Shown piece by piece: positions 1-9,582 of a stretch of 64,000 nt of DNA; positions within the stretch are counted from its first letter, which is position 1; each line of letters starts with the position of its first letter. This DNA is from Shewanella inventionis (lineage in GTDB: Bacteria; Pseudomonadota; Gammaproteobacteria; Enterobacterales; Shewanellaceae). The DNA is taken from assembly GCF_014641855.1 (NCBI RefSeq), contig NZ_BMII01000020.1, positions 1 through 64,000 of the forward strand, read 5' to 3'. The notes under the pieces were generated by a model. That model had not been told where the DNA came from and did no database searches. It saw nothing but the letters and a program-made list of their open reading frames with translations. Made by a program: the position numbers and the translations under genes.

Positions 1-19
1 AATTTCTTACTATAAATAA

Positions 20-105
20 TGGTACCCGAGGCCGGACTTGAACCGGCACGCTTATTCAGCGAGGGATTTTAAATCCCTTGTGTCTACCGATTCCACCACT
101 CGGGC
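20..105 (-). tRNA. tRNA-Leu (UAA)
   Basis: Read on the minus strand this is a class II tRNA of 86 nt. It starts GCCCGAGTGG, has the anticodon loop around TTTAAAA (anticodon TAA), a variable arm, a T-arm with GGTTCAAG, and a 3' end ...GGGTACCA with encoded CCA. It is the last gene of a Gly-Cys-Leu tRNA operon, the same order as E. coli glyW-cysT-leuZ. Confidence 0.96.
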
Positions 106-154
106 AAAGTGTTGTTTTAACCGTTACAATAAGTAACCATTAAACGCAATTTTG

Positions 155-228
155 TGGAGGCGCGACCCGGAGTCGAACCGAGATCGACGGATTTGCAATC
201 CGCAGCATAGCCATTCTGCCATCGCGCC
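155..228 (-). tRNA. tRNA-Cys (GCA)
   Basis: A 74-nt cloverleaf on the minus strand: GGCGCGAT acceptor start, anticodon loop with GCA between the arms GCGGATT and AATCCG, T-arm GGTTCGACTCC, and encoded CCA at the 3' end. It lies 41 nt upstream of tRNA-Gly's 3' end and is co-transcribed with the Gly and Leu tRNAs. Confidence 0.97.
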
Positions 229-269
229 ATGCTTTACCAAATTCGAATCCATCGGAGGAGATAAGAAAT

Positions 270-345
270 TGGAGCGACATATCGGGTTCGAACCGATGAC
301 CTATACCTTGGCAAGGTATCGCTCTACCAACTGAGCTAATGTCGC
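270..345 (-). tRNA. tRNA-Gly (GCC)
   Basis: A 76-nt cloverleaf on the minus strand: GCGACAT acceptor, D-arm AGCTCAGTTGGTAGAGC, anticodon GCC in ACCTTGCCAAGGT, T-arm GGTTCGAACCC, and 3' CCA. It is the first intact gene of the tRNA operon. Its 5' half and leader are duplicated just upstream as a decayed copy. Confidence 0.97.
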
Positions 346-381
346 ATTTTCAATCTTCGTACATGCTATTTTTAACACTGC

Positions 382-426
382 GAGAAAGGTATCGTCTTTC
401 AACCTACCCAACTGAGCTAATGTCGC
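382..426 (-). pseudogene. Decayed second tRNA-Gly (5' half only)
   Basis: The minus strand reads GCGACATTAGCTCAGTTGGG..., nearly the acceptor and D-arm of the neighbouring tRNA-Gly, followed by a degenerate anticodon-arm-like stretch and no T-arm. A 31-bp block (327-357) recurs exactly at 408-438, an offset of 81 nt. That block includes the 12-nt leader and the tRNA 5' end, so this is a tandem duplication whose first copy has decayed. It lies between the operon promoter and the functional tRNA-Gly and should be part of the primary transcript. Confidence 0.75.
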
Positions 427-475
427 ATTTTCAATCTTTACAACCTGAGGACGTTTCCCCTGACTGCGGAATGGC

Positions 476-503
476 ATTCTACCGATTTGATCGGGATAGT
501 CAA
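476..503 (-). promoter_or_regulatory. tRNA operon promoter (-35/-10)
   Basis: On the minus strand TTGACT (498-503) and TAGAAT (476-481) are separated by 16 nt, with a G/C-rich discriminator just downstream. This is close to the sigma-70 consensus and typical of stable-RNA promoters. It is about 50 nt upstream of the tRNA relic and 130 nt upstream of tRNA-Gly. Confidence 0.65.
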
Positions 504-635
504 TCAATAAAAACAGGATTATTGCAACAAAATGACTGTTTGCTGCATAAATCATCACTGTGATTAATTTTTAATAATATGAAACCAATTATGCCCTGCT
601 ACACACGTGTTTCAATGTTTAAATCAGTCAGGCTC

Positions 636-666
636 AAATAAAAACACCTCAATCATTGAGGTGTTT
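636..666 (-). terminator. Rho-independent terminator of gapB
   Basis: On the minus strand a stem AACACCTCAAT/ATTGAGGTGTT is followed by a T-rich run. It lies 33 nt beyond the gapB stop codon. Confidence 0.85.
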
Positions 667-698
667 AAATGAAGGATAACAATAACTACAGTTGCTGT

Positions 699-2135
699 TT
701 ATAGGTTAGGCAGTGATAAAGTGGTTAAACCCAACATTTTTTGCATCACGCCGACGACCTGACAGCTATAACCGAACTCGTTATCGTACCAAACATACAA
801 AATTGCACGCTTGCCTTCTGCAATCGTGGCCTGTGAGTCAACAACACCAGCATAACGTGAGCCGACCAAGTCACTTGATACAATTTCAGTAGATTCAGTA
901 AAGTCGATTTGATTTTGTAATCCAGACTGCAGGGCCACATCTTTTAAGTATTCATTTAACTCGTCACGATTAGTTTCAGAGTTTAAATTAACACTGATAA
1001 TCGCCATTGACACATTAGGCGTTGGGACCCGAATTGCATTGCCGGTTAGTTTACCTGCTAGTACGGGTAGCGCTTTTGCCACAGCTTTAGCGGCGCCCGT
1101 TTCAGTGATAACCATGTTTAATGGCGCACTACGGCCACGACGATCTGCACTGTGGTAGTTATCAATTAAGTTTTGATCATTGGTATATGAATGAATAGTC
1201 TCAACATGACCATTCTCAATACCATATTTATCATTTACTGCTTTCAATACTGGTGTGATGGCATTAGTAGTACAACTTGCTGCTGACACAATCATGTCTT
1301 CATCTAAAATGTCGTTTTCATTAACACCATACACAACATTCTTAATTGCGCCTTTAGCCGGTGCAGTTAACAACACTTTGCTTGCTCCAGGACTTTTAAG
1401 ATGTAAACCTAAACCGTCTTCATCTTTCCAAATACCAGTGTTATCAACGATTAAAGCGTTATTAATTCCGTATTTAGTGTAATCGACCTGATCAGGCGAA
1501 TTAGCATAAATGACTTGGATGTATGTACCATTTGCAATGATGGCGTTATTTTCTTCATCCACTTCTACAGAACCATTAAATGGTCCATGCACTGAATCAC
1601 GGCGTAACAAACTGGCACGTTTTTCTAAATCACCTTGTTTACCACCACGAAGCACAATTGCACGTAAACACATTTTATTGCTTTTACCAGTACGCTCAAT
1701 CAACAAACGAGCAAGTAAACGCCCAATACGCCCAAAACCATAAAGTACTACATCTCTGGCTGGAGTATCATCACCATGATTCAATGCTGGTGCTAACTCA
1801 TTAGCCATGTATGCTTCTATTCCGCTTGCGTCCTTGTTGTCACGCCAGTAATTAATCGCCAGTTTACCAATGTCCACTTTACAATGTTGAACAGCTAATT
1901 TGCTTAGCGCTTCAACAAATGGGAAACTTTCGCGAAGGCGTAACTTTTCTCCAACATGACGACGTACTAAACGGTGTGACTTAATAATTTCGATAGTTGA
2001 TGCGTTTAAAAGTGGTTTTCCATATACCACCACTTCTACACCTTGGTTACGATATAACTTACCGAGCAATGGTTGCATTGCTTCAGCCATTTCGAAACGT
2101 TCTTGCCAGCTTTGTAAATGTTTATCTGCGCTCAT
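699..2135 (-). CDS. gapB: Glyceraldehyde-3-phosphate dehydrogenase with N-terminal extension (GapB type, 478 aa)
   Basis: This enzyme interconverts glyceraldehyde-3-phosphate and 1,3-bisphosphoglycerate in the cytosol. The core starts near residue 130 with the Rossmann motif GFGRIGR. The catalytic Cys288 lies in SAASCTTNA, and WYDNEFGYS is near the C-terminus. It is about 140 residues longer than ordinary GAPDH because of an N-terminal extension (residues 1-125), as in the long GAPDHs of Shewanella and Vibrio. The ATG at 2135 is chosen because AAGGA precedes it at good spacing; a longer reading to 2315 is open but has no ribosome-binding site. A HexR-like site lies 163 bp upstream. The identity as a GAPDH is certain; a gluconeogenic role is inferred. 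Confidence 0.93.
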   Translation of the reverse strand: MSADKHLQSWQERFEMAEAMQPLLGKLYRNQGVEVVVYGKPLLNASTIEIIKSHRLVRRHVGEKLRLRESFPFVEALSKLAVQHCKVDIGKLAINYWRDNKDASGIEAYMANELAPALNHGDDTPARDVVLYGFGRIGRLLARLLIERTGKSNKMCLRAIVLRGGKQGDLEKRASLLRRDSVHGPFNGSVEVDEENNAIIANGTYIQVIYANSPDQVDYTKYGINNALIVDNTGIWKDEDGLGLHLKSPGASKVLLTAPAKGAIKNVVYGVNENDILDEDMIVSAASCTTNAITPVLKAVNDKYGIENGHVETIHSYTNDQNLIDNYHSADRRGRSAPLNMVITETGAAKAVAKALPVLAGKLTGNAIRVPTPNVSMAIISVNLNSETNRDELNEYLKDVALQSGLQNQIDFTESTEIVSSDLVGSRYAGVVDSQATIAEGKRAILYVWYDNEFGYSCQVVGVMQKMLGLTTLSLPNL

Positions 2136-2297
2136 GTAGGGATCCTTTATCTCACTTTTCCAGTTTTTTAACAGAAAGGTTTGAGTAACAAAAAGAAAAG
2201 ACCAATAATTAAATTGTTGTATGGGTTTTACCCTCTTGGTCGGCGACATTGTAATGAAATACACGACATTTCGCCAGTAACAAATTTTCGGTAAATA

Positions 2298-2312
2298 TGT
2301 AATTTTATTAGA
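2298..2312. promoter_or_regulatory. Candidate HexR operator
   Basis: TGTAATTTTATTAGA matches the HexR consensus TGTAAT-WWW-ATTACA at 14 of 15 positions. It lies in the divergent gapB/lipoprotein intergenic region. HexR control of GAPDH, adhE and zwf operons in Shewanella is established in the literature as I recall it; the site itself is predicted here by eye. Confidence 0.6.
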
Positions 2313-2335
2313 CAATTTACCTCTCGGAGACGGTT

Positions 2336-3166
2336 TTGAGCCAAAATTTTGTATTAATTACATCATTTACATTTATTGGGGCATTTTTTGGTCTTTTTGG
2401 CTGCGATAATGACCGTAATAGCGACCTAATTTGTAAAAATAATCCTGAACTTTGTAGCGATTTACACAAAGATAGTTGGTGTCGATTTGAAAAAGGGGAT
2501 CTTATTCGCCATAGATACTTACTAAAACAGAGTTCTGCTCCAACAGGAAAAGAGCTTTACCAGCAGCTTATCTACCTTGAAAATTACAGCAAATGCATCG
2601 AACTTGCCGCCGGTGTTCAACATAAACTCAATACAGACCGAACACGGGATCGTGAACGTGCATTTGCTGTTAGCACGCAAACGTTAGCAGAGCTACAAGC
2701 GTTTACTCAAAATAATAATGATCTCCATTTAGCTTATTATCGATGGATACGATTTAATGATCAGGCTGGTCTTGCCATTGTTGAGCAAACTTATCAGCAA
2801 GGACAATTAACCGACCCTGAAATTATCAGCCAATTGGCAGCCCATTATGTGCGTTATCAACCAAACGATGCCAAGCATCTCTACCTAACATTATTGGCTA
2901 ACACAGAGGCAGAATTAATTAGTCCTGACTGGTTTTTAGCACTGGCATCAATTTACAAACAACAACAAGATCACCAAAAAGAATACTTATTAACACGTGC
3001 CTATTTATTAATAAGCCCAAATCATGTCAATGAAGAACAATTATTGGCGATTATCCAAGGGAATAAGCACCTCGCTCAGCGATTAGATCAGCAAGCTACT
3101 GAATTAATTGCTTCGGTAATGAGTGGATCTTTTGCCAACAGTGCCAGTGAACTGTTGCTCAAATAA
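2336..3166 (+). CDS. DUF2989-type lipoprotein (276 aa)
   Basis: This is a predicted secreted lipoprotein of unknown function. The N-terminus has a hydrophobic segment ending in the lipobox-like LFGC (Cys about residue 23), then a Cys-rich stretch (IC, NPELC, WC). The remainder is helical and rich in Gln, Leu and Ala, like a TPR-type repeat protein. The start is TTG at 2336, supported by GGAG seven bases upstream; no ATG fits as well. The features resemble DUF2989, which I recall sitting beside GAPDH genes in Shewanella. It is divergent from gapB and in line with gapA. The lipoprotein assignment is fairly secure; the family assignment is from memory. Confidence 0.75.
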   Translation: MSQNFVLITSFTFIGAFFGLFGCDNDRNSDLICKNNPELCSDLHKDSWCRFEKGDLIRHRYLLKQSSAPTGKELYQQLIYLENYSKCIELAAGVQHKLNTDRTRDRERAFAVSTQTLAELQAFTQNNNDLHLAYYRWIRFNDQAGLAIVEQTYQQGQLTDPEIISQLAAHYVRYQPNDAKHLYLTLLANTEAELISPDWFLALASIYKQQQDHQKEYLLTRAYLLISPNHVNEEQLLAIIQGNKHLAQRLDQQATELIASVMSGSFANSASELLLK

Positions 3167-3399
3167 ACACCATGTTATGCTAAATTAGCCAAGCTGATCT
3201 GAGTCTGACTTAATGTGCCAACTTACAAAACTGTGCTTAAATTATCTTCAAAACGTGCTAAATGTAAAAAAAATACAAAATAATCCCCCTATTTTGCCAA
3301 TTTAGGGTGATTTAACTTGACCATTACGGTTAATTTGGTAATTTTACAACCAGGCGATCAGCATGCCACCAAATTATTTTATCACTTGAGGGATATGAG

Positions 3400-4410
3400 A
3401 TGACTATCCGTGTTGCTATTAACGGCTATGGCCGTATCGGAAGAAATGTTCTACGTGCACTTTATGAAAGCGAAAAAGATTATCCAATCCAAATCGTTGC
3501 ATTAAACGATTTAGGTGACGCATCAATCAACGCCCATTTAACCAAGTACGATTCTGTGCATGGTCGTTTCAATGCCAAAGTTGATCACGATGATGAAGCT
3601 ATCTATGTTAATGGCGACAAAATCCTGACTTTCCAAGAACGCGATCCTTCTAAATTGCCTTGGGCTGAATTAAACGTTGATGTGGTATACGAATGTACTG
3701 GTATTTTCACTTCTAAGGCTGCTGTTCAGCCGCACTTAGATGCTGGTGCTAAAAAAGTGATCATTTCAGCTCCTGGTAAAAACGTAGATGCAACTGTTGT
3801 TTACGGTGTTAACCAAGACGTATTAACTGCCGACATGACTGTGATTTCAAATGCTTCATGTACCACTAACTGTTTAGCTCCAGTGGCTAAGCCATTAAGT
3901 GATGCGGTTGGTATAGAGTCAGGTTTAATGACGACTATCCATGCTTACACTAACGATCAACGTTTGTCAGACGTATACCACACTGATTTACGTCGTGCTC
4001 GTGCAGCGGCAATGTCTATGATCCCAACACAAACGGGTGCAGCAGCTGCGGTAGGATTAGTGGTTCCTGAGCTACAAGGTAAATTTGACGGTTTAGCAGT
4101 ACGTGTTCCAACGGTAAACGTATCGTTAGTCGACCTAACCTTCTTAGCATCACGCGATACAACTGTTGAAGAAATTAACCAAATCGTTGCTGATGCGGCT
4201 AAAACGTCACCACTAAATCAAGTGTTAGCGATTAATGAAGAGCCTTTAGTGTCTATCGATTTCAACCACAACCCATTCTCATCTAATTTCGATGCGACAC
4301 AAACACGTGTTAAAGGTCGTTTAGTGAAAGTTATGGCATGGTATGACAACGAATGGGGTTTCAGTAACCGCATGCTAGACAACACAGTTGCATTAATGAA
4401 CGCTAAATAA
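3400..4410 (+). CDS. gapA: Type I glyceraldehyde-3-phosphate dehydrogenase (336 aa)
   Basis: This is the glycolytic-type NAD-dependent GAPDH. It has the N-terminal Rossmann motif INGYGRIGR (residues 8-16), an Asp near residue 37 at the end of the second strand (NAD preference), catalytic Cys154 in NASCTTNC, His in the [10 protein letters not shown] segment, and the C-terminal [11 protein letters not shown]. The length is standard. The TNDQ segment separates it from erythrose-4-phosphate dehydrogenase, which it otherwise resembles. A GAGG precedes the ATG. A strong terminator follows, so it is probably monocistronic. It is the second of two GAPDHs within 4 kb. Confidence 0.95.
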   Translation: MTIRVAINGYGRIGRNVLRALYESEKDYPIQIVALNDLGDASINAHLTKYDSVHGRFNAKVDHDDEAIYVNGDKILTFQERDPSKLPWAELNVDVVYECTGIFTSKAAVQPHLDAGAKKVIISAPGKNVDATVVYGVNQDVLTADMTVISNASCTTNCLAPVAKPLSDAVGIESGLMTTIHAYTNDQRLSDVYHTDLRRARAAAMSMIPTQTGAAAAVGLVVPELQGKFDGLAVRVPTVNVSLVDLTFLASRDTTVEEINQIVADAAKTSPLNQVLAINEEPLVSIDFNHNPFSSNFDATQTRVKGRLVKVMAWYDNEWGFSNRMLDNTVALMNAK

Positions 4411-4436
4411 TCTATTTAATAGATTACTTAGATAAG

Positions 4437-4462
4437 AGCCTCGCATTTATGCGGGGCTTTTT
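4437..4462 (+). terminator. gapA terminator
   Basis: Stem GCCTCGCA/TGCGGGGC with a TTTA loop followed by five T residues, 27 nt after the gapA stop. Confidence 0.88.
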
Positions 4463-4525
4463 GTTACCTGCAAGCCAATACGTCAACGGCTTAGATCTAA
4501 TCAATTAGGCAACTAAAATTAGCCA

Positions 4526-4555
4526 TAAAAAAGCCGACTTGCTGTCGGCTTTTTA
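4526..4555 (-). terminator. nadA terminator, probably bidirectional
   Basis: AAAAAGCCGAC/GTCGGCTTTTT hairpin with a five-base loop. It has A and T tracts on both sides and lies 23 nt past the nadA stop on the minus strand. Confidence 0.85.
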
Positions 4556-4577
4556 TGCTTACGAGGCTAAGTGCTTT

Positions 4578-5645
4578 TTAAGCATTGCCCTTCACTTTCA
4601 TGTTTAGCCCTTTAGCAAAATCGAGCATGCGTGTCAGTGGGATAAGTGCTTTAACGCGTAGCTCATCATCAACAAAAATTTCGTGATTGGATTTGTCACT
4701 ATTGATCAATGATTGTTCAATGGCTTGTAAACCATTCATGGCCATCCAAGGACAATGTGCACAACTTTTACAAGTGGCGCCATTACCCCCTGTCGGAGCT
4801 TCAATTAATGTTTTACCTGGCGCAGCTTGTTGCATTTTGTAAAATATGCCGCGATCGGTGGCCACAATAAAGGTGTCATTTGCCATCGTTTGCGCAGCTT
4901 TGATCAACTGGCTAGTTGAGCCTACTGCATCGGCAAGTTCAACCACGCTTGCTGGTGACTCTGGGTGAACCAAAATTGCCGCACCTGGGTGAAGTTTTTT
5001 GAGCTCACGTAGCGCTTTGGCTTGAAACTCATCATGGACAATACATTCGCCCTGCCACAACAACATGTCTGCGCCAGTTTGTTTGTTGATGTAAGAGCCT
5101 AAATGACGGTCTGGTGCCCAAATAATTTTTTTATCTTGGCTATCAAGATGCTCAACAATTTCTAACGCAATACTGGAAGTGACAACCCAATCAGCACGAG
5201 CTTTTACTGCGGCAGATGTATTGGCGTAAACCACCACAGTGTGATCTGGGTGCGCATCACAAAACGCATTAAACTGCTCGATTGGACATCCTAAATCTAA
5301 TGAACAGGTTGCTTCTAGTGTTGGCATTAAAATGGTTTTTTCTGGACTTAAGATTTTGGCGGTTTCGCCCATAAACTTAACCCCTGCAACAATTAATTTT
5401 TTAGCAGGATGGTCACGGCCAAAACGCGCCATCTCTAGCGAGTCAGACACACAGCCGCCCGTCTCTTCTGCTAAAGCTTGAATTTCAGGATCGGTGTAAT
5501 AATGGGCGACTAACACCGCATTTTGATCGATCAACAACTGTTTAATTCGTGCTTTATATTGTGCTTTTTCAGCGTCAGACAACACGGCAGGTTTGGGTGG
5601 AAACGGATACTCGATAGTTTCAATTTTAGGTGCCGACAGACTCAT
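4578..5645 (-). CDS. nadA: Quinolinate synthase NadA (355 aa)
   Basis: NadA condenses iminoaspartate (made by NadB) with dihydroxyacetone phosphate to give quinolinate, the first dedicated ring of NAD synthesis. The three expected [4Fe-4S] ligands are visible: Cys114 ([10 protein letters not shown]), Cys201 (WQGEC) and Cys298 at the end of a CxxCxxC motif (292-298). The substrate-binding region VAHYYTD is near residue 46. Length and layout match E. coli NadA. It lies between gapA (convergent) and the bkd operon, with its own terminators on both sides, so it is transcribed alone. Confidence 0.97.
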   Translation of the reverse strand: MSLSAPKIETIEYPFPPKPAVLSDAEKAQYKARIKQLLIDQNAVLVAHYYTDPEIQALAEETGGCVSDSLEMARFGRDHPAKKLIVAGVKFMGETAKILSPEKTILMPTLEATCSLDLGCPIEQFNAFCDAHPDHTVVVYANTSAAVKARADWVVTSSIALEIVEHLDSQDKKIIWAPDRHLGSYINKQTGADMLLWQGECIVHDEFQAKALRELKKLHPGAAILVHPESPASVVELADAVGSTSQLIKAAQTMANDTFIVATDRGIFYKMQQAAPGKTLIEAPTGGNGATCKSCAHCPWMAMNGLQAIEQSLINSDKSNHEIFVDDELRVKALIPLTRMLDFAKGLNMKVKGNA

Positions 5646-5698
5646 ACAGGTTCCAAGCGATTGAGATTATCCGCAGATTATACGAAAAAGAGGCTGAA

Positions 5699-5726
5699 AA
5701 CAAAAGGACGCGATTGCGTCCTTTTA
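5699..5726 (-). terminator. bkd operon terminator
   Basis: On the minus strand AAAAGGACGC/GCGTCCTTTT with a four-base loop is followed by GTTTTC, 29 nt after the bkdB stop. Confidence 0.8.
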
Positions 5727-5754
5727 GATAAAACTGTGCATTGCTATTGCGAGC

Positions 5755-7344
5755 TTAACGCATGGCCAATAGCATTTCTTGCGGTTGTTCTAGGTAGTGT
5801 TTCCACAAGTTACAGAATCGTGCGATAGTTCCGCCATCAATGACACGATGATCCCCAGACCAGCTCACTTGCATTATTTTTCGCGCTTCTACTTCGCCCT
5901 TAACATTAAAGCGTGGCAACACCTGTAACTTACCTAAAGCAACGATGGCCACTTCGGGTTTATTAATAATAGGTGTAGCAACCGTGCCACCCAAGGCGCC
6001 AATATTAGAGATTGAAATCGTACCGTCTTTTAAATCTGCTGGCGATACACGGCCACTGCGAGCTGCAGCGGTTAAACGCGTAATGTCGGCGGCAATGTCC
6101 AAAATAGACTTACTTTGCACATCTTTGACATTCGGCACCAATAAACCCACTTTTGAGTCAACGGCCATACCAATGTTATGACGTGATTTATAAGTCAGCT
6201 CGGTACAATCAGCATTCACCTGGCTGTTAAGTATGGGAAACTCGGTAATCGCTAATGACATGGCCTTCATAAAGAATGGCATCATGGTGAGTTTAACTTC
6301 ATCGGTTGAATAACGTTGTTTCATATTGTCGCGAAGAGCAACTAACTCTGTTAAATCAAACTCTTCACAGTAAGTAAAGTGTGGAATAGTCGATACCGAC
6401 TCAACCATCATCTTCGCCATCACCGCTTTAACACCTTTTATCGGCTCAACGCGATCCACACCAGAATGACTAATAGTTGCCACTTCGGTGGTGGTACTAA
6501 CTTGACTCGATGCTGAAACGTTTGCGCTGTTTGTAGAGGCTGCAACAGTAGGCTTAGCAGCACCTTGTTGATGGCGTTCAATATCTTCTTTATAAACGCG
6601 GCCGTTTTTACCACTACCAGAAACCAGGGCTATGTTAATGTCAAGTGATCGCGCTAAACGTCGAACGGCAGGACTGGCTAAAGCCTTACCTTGCGCAACA
6701 GGCTCTGCGCTAACCAATACTGGTGAAGTGTCAGCTTGCTGTAGCACCTGCTCTGGTGCAATATCCTGTACGGTGTCTGTTTCTACTTCAATGGCAAATA
6801 AAGGCGAGTGAACTTTCGCAAGTTGGCCTTTACGGTAATATAGTTTGACTATTTTACCGGCTTTCATCGCGGGTATTTGTACGAGCGCTTTATCTGTCAT
6901 CACATCGGCGATCGGTTGGTCTTCAACCACCACATCACCTTCTTCAACCAGCCACTCAACGAGCTCACACTCGACAATACCTTCACCAATATCTGGCAAT
7001 AAAAAGTCTTCTACGTTTGACTGACTCGTACAAGCAACCTCAGAACGGCCTTCTACAACAGGCGTGACTTCTGCCATTGGGACTTGCGTTGGCTCTGAGT
7101 CATCAATGTCCATTTCTACGGCATAAAGCGGTTGATGAACAATGGCAATATCACCTTTGGCATAATATAGCTTAGTGATTTTGCCAGCATGAGGCGCCGG
7201 TATTTGCACTAATGCTTTGTCTGTCATTACGTCAGCAATCGGCTGGTCTTCGGTGACGATATCACCTTCGCTCACTAACCAATCTACTAATTCACATTCC
7301 ACTACACCTTCACCGATGTCGGGTAAAATAAAATCTTTAATCAT
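5755..7344 (-). CDS. bkdB: Branched-chain 2-oxoacid dehydrogenase E2 (lipoyl acyltransferase, 529 aa)
   Basis: This is the core subunit that transfers acyl groups from E1 via lipoate to CoA in degradation of Val, Leu and Ile 2-oxoacids. It has two lipoyl domains (about 1-80 and 111-188), each with an MTDKALVQIPA motif (lipoylated Lys43 and Lys152). An E3-binding domain follows (about 223-260, ASPAVRRLAR), then Ala/Ser/Thr-rich linkers, and a catalytic domain ending with the DHRVIDGG active-site motif. Two near-identical lipoyl domains are unusual but known in this subfamily. It is the last gene of a three-gene operon; no E3 gene is adjacent, so a shared dihydrolipoamide dehydrogenase is inferred. 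Confidence 0.94.
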   Translation of the reverse strand: MIKDFILPDIGEGVVECELVDWLVSEGDIVTEDQPIADVMTDKALVQIPAPHAGKITKLYYAKGDIAIVHQPLYAVEMDIDDSEPTQVPMAEVTPVVEGRSEVACTSQSNVEDFLLPDIGEGIVECELVEWLVEEGDVVVEDQPIADVMTDKALVQIPAMKAGKIVKLYYRKGQLAKVHSPLFAIEVETDTVQDIAPEQVLQQADTSPVLVSAEPVAQGKALASPAVRRLARSLDINIALVSGSGKNGRVYKEDIERHQQGAAKPTVAASTNSANVSASSQVSTTTEVATISHSGVDRVEPIKGVKAVMAKMMVESVSTIPHFTYCEEFDLTELVALRDNMKQRYSTDEVKLTMMPFFMKAMSLAITEFPILNSQVNADCTELTYKSRHNIGMAVDSKVGLLVPNVKDVQSKSILDIAADITRLTAAARSGRVSPADLKDGTISISNIGALGGTVATPIINKPEVAIVALGKLQVLPRFNVKGEVEARKIMQVSWSGDHRVIDGGTIARFCNLWKHYLEQPQEMLLAMR

Positions 7345-7353
7345 ATCTTACTC

Positions 7354-8331
7354 CTAAAACGCAACTGAAGCTTTGATGGCTTCGAAGGTTTTCAATTCAT
7401 CTGGCATGTATTCTTTTTCGTGAATTAATGGATACGGCGTATCTAAACCACACACTCGACTAATTGGCGACTCAAGCGATAAGAAACATTCTTGTTGAAT
7501 GGTTGCGGCAATTTCACCCGCAAACCCGCCAGTCAGTGGCGCTTCATGGTTAATCAATAAACGGCCGGTTTTAGTCACCGATTTAGCCACCGTGTCGACA
7601 TCCCAAGGCGCTAGAGTGCGTAAGTCGATAATTTCGCATGAAATACCTTCTTTTTCGGCACGCTCGCAAGCTTTTTCAACAATTTCCATCTGCGCGCCCC
7701 ACGCTAATACGGTTATGTCACGGCCTTGTTTAACCACTTGTGCTTTGCCCAGTTCGATTTGATAATCGCCAGCGGGGACTTCACCTACTGAGGCGCGGTA
7801 TAAACGTTTAGGCTCAAAGAAAATAACGGGGTTAGGGTCTCGAATTGAAGCTAATAATAAACCTTTAGCTTGCTCAGGATTACGTGGCACAACCACTTTT
7901 AGCCCTGGGGTTTGAGTAAAGTAAGCTTCTGGCGATTGCGAATGGTAATGACCACCAGCAATACCACCGCCATAAGGTGTGCGAAAGGTTAATCCCCCCA
8001 CATCAAATTGATTACCACTGCGGTATCTAAATTTTGCAGATTCATTAACGATTTGATCAAAGGCTGGGAAAATATAATCAGCAAACTGAATTTCAGCAAC
8101 CGCAGTCATGCCAAATGATGCCAGGCCATTGGCAAAACCGGCGATGCCCTGCTCTGTTAACGGTGTATTAAAGCAACGGTCACGACCAAATTGCTCTTGT
8201 AATCCAGAAGTTGCACGAAAAACACCACCAAAGTGGCCCACGTCTTCACCAAAAATAACCATGCGCTCGTCAGCTTTCATGGCAATCGATAACGCCTCAT
8301 TGATGGCGTGTAACATATTCATTTGAGCCAC
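7354..8331 (-). CDS. bkdA2: Branched-chain 2-oxoacid dehydrogenase E1 beta subunit (325 aa)
   Basis: This is the beta subunit of the thiamine-diphosphate-dependent E1 decarboxylase. Diagnostic segments are [35 protein letters not shown] and [14 protein letters not shown], with the conserved [10 protein letters not shown] and [14 protein letters not shown] near the C-terminus. Length fits the transketolase-like beta family. The start appears to be GTG at 8331, two bases after the E1 alpha stop and with GGGAGA eight bases upstream, which implies translational coupling. An ATG three codons in is the alternative. Confidence 0.94.
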   Translation of the reverse strand: MAQMNMLHAINEALSIAMKADERMVIFGEDVGHFGGVFRATSGLQEQFGRDRCFNTPLTEQGIAGFANGLASFGMTAVAEIQFADYIFPAFDQIVNESAKFRYRSGNQFDVGGLTFRTPYGGGIAGGHYHSQSPEAYFTQTPGLKVVVPRNPEQAKGLLLASIRDPNPVIFFEPKRLYRASVGEVPAGDYQIELGKAQVVKQGRDITVLAWGAQMEIVEKACERAEKEGISCEIIDLRTLAPWDVDTVAKSVTKTGRLLINHEAPLTGGFAGEIAATIQQECFLSLESPISRVCGLDTPYPLIHEKEYMPDELKTFEAIKASVAF

Positions 8332-8333
8332 GG

Positions 8334-9512
8334 TTACAGTCTCCCTGCGCTTTTAGGATAGGCTTTTGGATACTTATTGATGTGCTCTTTTAATTCTTTC
8401 AGCTGCTTTTTAAGCGCTGGCGTTGGTTTATCGAGCACGTCTTCAATGATTTCATCAAGCATAGGAATAGGTAGTTTTTCGGCCACTTTTACTGCCGCTA
8501 ACACTTCTTCACGGTAGCGTTCAAATAATTTGGCTTCGTCAGCTTCGCTGATCCAACCTTTATTAATCATCCACAATTTAAAGCGTTTAACCGGATCATG
8601 CTGTTGCCATTTGGCTTCTTCATCTTTTGAGCGATAACCTGACGGGTCATCTGATGAAGAATGTGCCCCTAAACGATATGTCATGGCTTCGATGAGTACT
8701 GGGGCATTATGCTCTAATGCATGGGCACGCGCCTGTTGTGTTGCTGCAAGCACCGCTAGCATGTCGTTACCATCAACACGGATTGTGTGCATACCATAAC
8801 CAACACCACGGCTAGCAATGCCGTTACCCGCAAACTGCTCTTCTGTTGGTGTTGAAATGGCATAACCATTGTTACGGCAAAAGAAAATAACTGGCGATTT
8901 AAGTACTGCGGCCATATTTAAACCCGCATGAAAATCGCCCTCTGAGGCAGCGCCTTCACCGAAGTAACAAATAGCGACATTACGTTTGCCTTGTAACTTC
9001 ATACCGTATGCAACACCTGTTGCCTGTGGAATTTGCGTTGCCAAGGGTGATGAAATAGTTTGATAATTCAGTTCGCGGCAGCCGTAATGGATAGGCATTT
9101 GCCGGCCTTTACCTAAATCTTTCTCGTTACTGAACATCTGATTCATAAATTGTTCAGTGCTAAACCCGCGATAACGCAATGAGGCATGTTCACGGTATTG
9201 AGCCAAAATAACATCGTCTTTATCAAGTGCTGCTGTACTGCCTACTATTGAGGCTTCTTCACCGGTACAGGTCATGTAAAAACTAATACGGCCTTGACGT
9301 TGCGCACCCAACATACGCTCGTCTAATACTCGAGTAAAAACACAAGTATCAAAGATTTTTTCGGCTAAAGTCTTGTCGATAACTGGCAGAACCGCATTTT
9401 CATAGGTGGTGCCATCTGCTTGTAAAATTCGCAAAATGGGAATGTGCAATGACGCTTTGTCTAAGAAGCTGACACGGTGCACTGTTTCATTGGTCAGTGG
9501 TGCGTTGCTCAT
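8334..9512 (-). CDS. bkdA1: Branched-chain 2-oxoacid dehydrogenase E1 alpha subunit (392 aa)
   Basis: This is the alpha subunit of E1, which decarboxylates branched 2-oxoacids. The thiamine diphosphate motif runs from GEGAASEGD to FFCRNN, about 30 residues apart. [17 protein letters not shown] is the phosphorylation-loop-like region of BCKDH E1 alpha, and [16 protein letters not shown] supports the branched-chain rather than pyruvate subfamily. It is the first gene of the bkdA1-A2-B operon. A perfect LiuR-type palindrome lies 71 bp upstream of its ATG. Confidence 0.94.
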   Translation of the reverse strand: MSNAPLTNETVHRVSFLDKASLHIPILRILQADGTTYENAVLPVIDKTLAEKIFDTCVFTRVLDERMLGAQRQGRISFYMTCTGEEASIVGSTAALDKDDVILAQYREHASLRYRGFSTEQFMNQMFSNEKDLGKGRQMPIHYGCRELNYQTISSPLATQIPQATGVAYGMKLQGKRNVAICYFGEGAASEGDFHAGLNMAAVLKSPVIFFCRNNGYAISTPTEEQFAGNGIASRGVGYGMHTIRVDGNDMLAVLAATQQARAHALEHNAPVLIEAMTYRLGAHSSSDDPSGYRSKDEEAKWQQHDPVKRFKLWMINKGWISEADEAKLFERYREEVLAAVKVAEKLPIPMLDEIIEDVLDKPTPALKKQLKELKEHINKYPKAYPKSAGRL

Positions 9513-9582
9513 ATTATGCTCTTATTATTGTTAAGCCATGTTCAACATAAACATGGCTTTATTGATACTATGCAAGTAAACA

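Noticed and set aside
2136..2315. N-terminal 60-residue extension of gapB
   Set aside because: It is open, but has no ribosome-binding site, has unusual composition, and crosses the presumed promoter region; the ATG at 2135 has AAGGA.
3330..3355. Third HexR-like site before gapA (GGTAATTTTACAACC)
   Set aside because: Only about nine of fifteen positions match, which is not above chance in AT-rich DNA.
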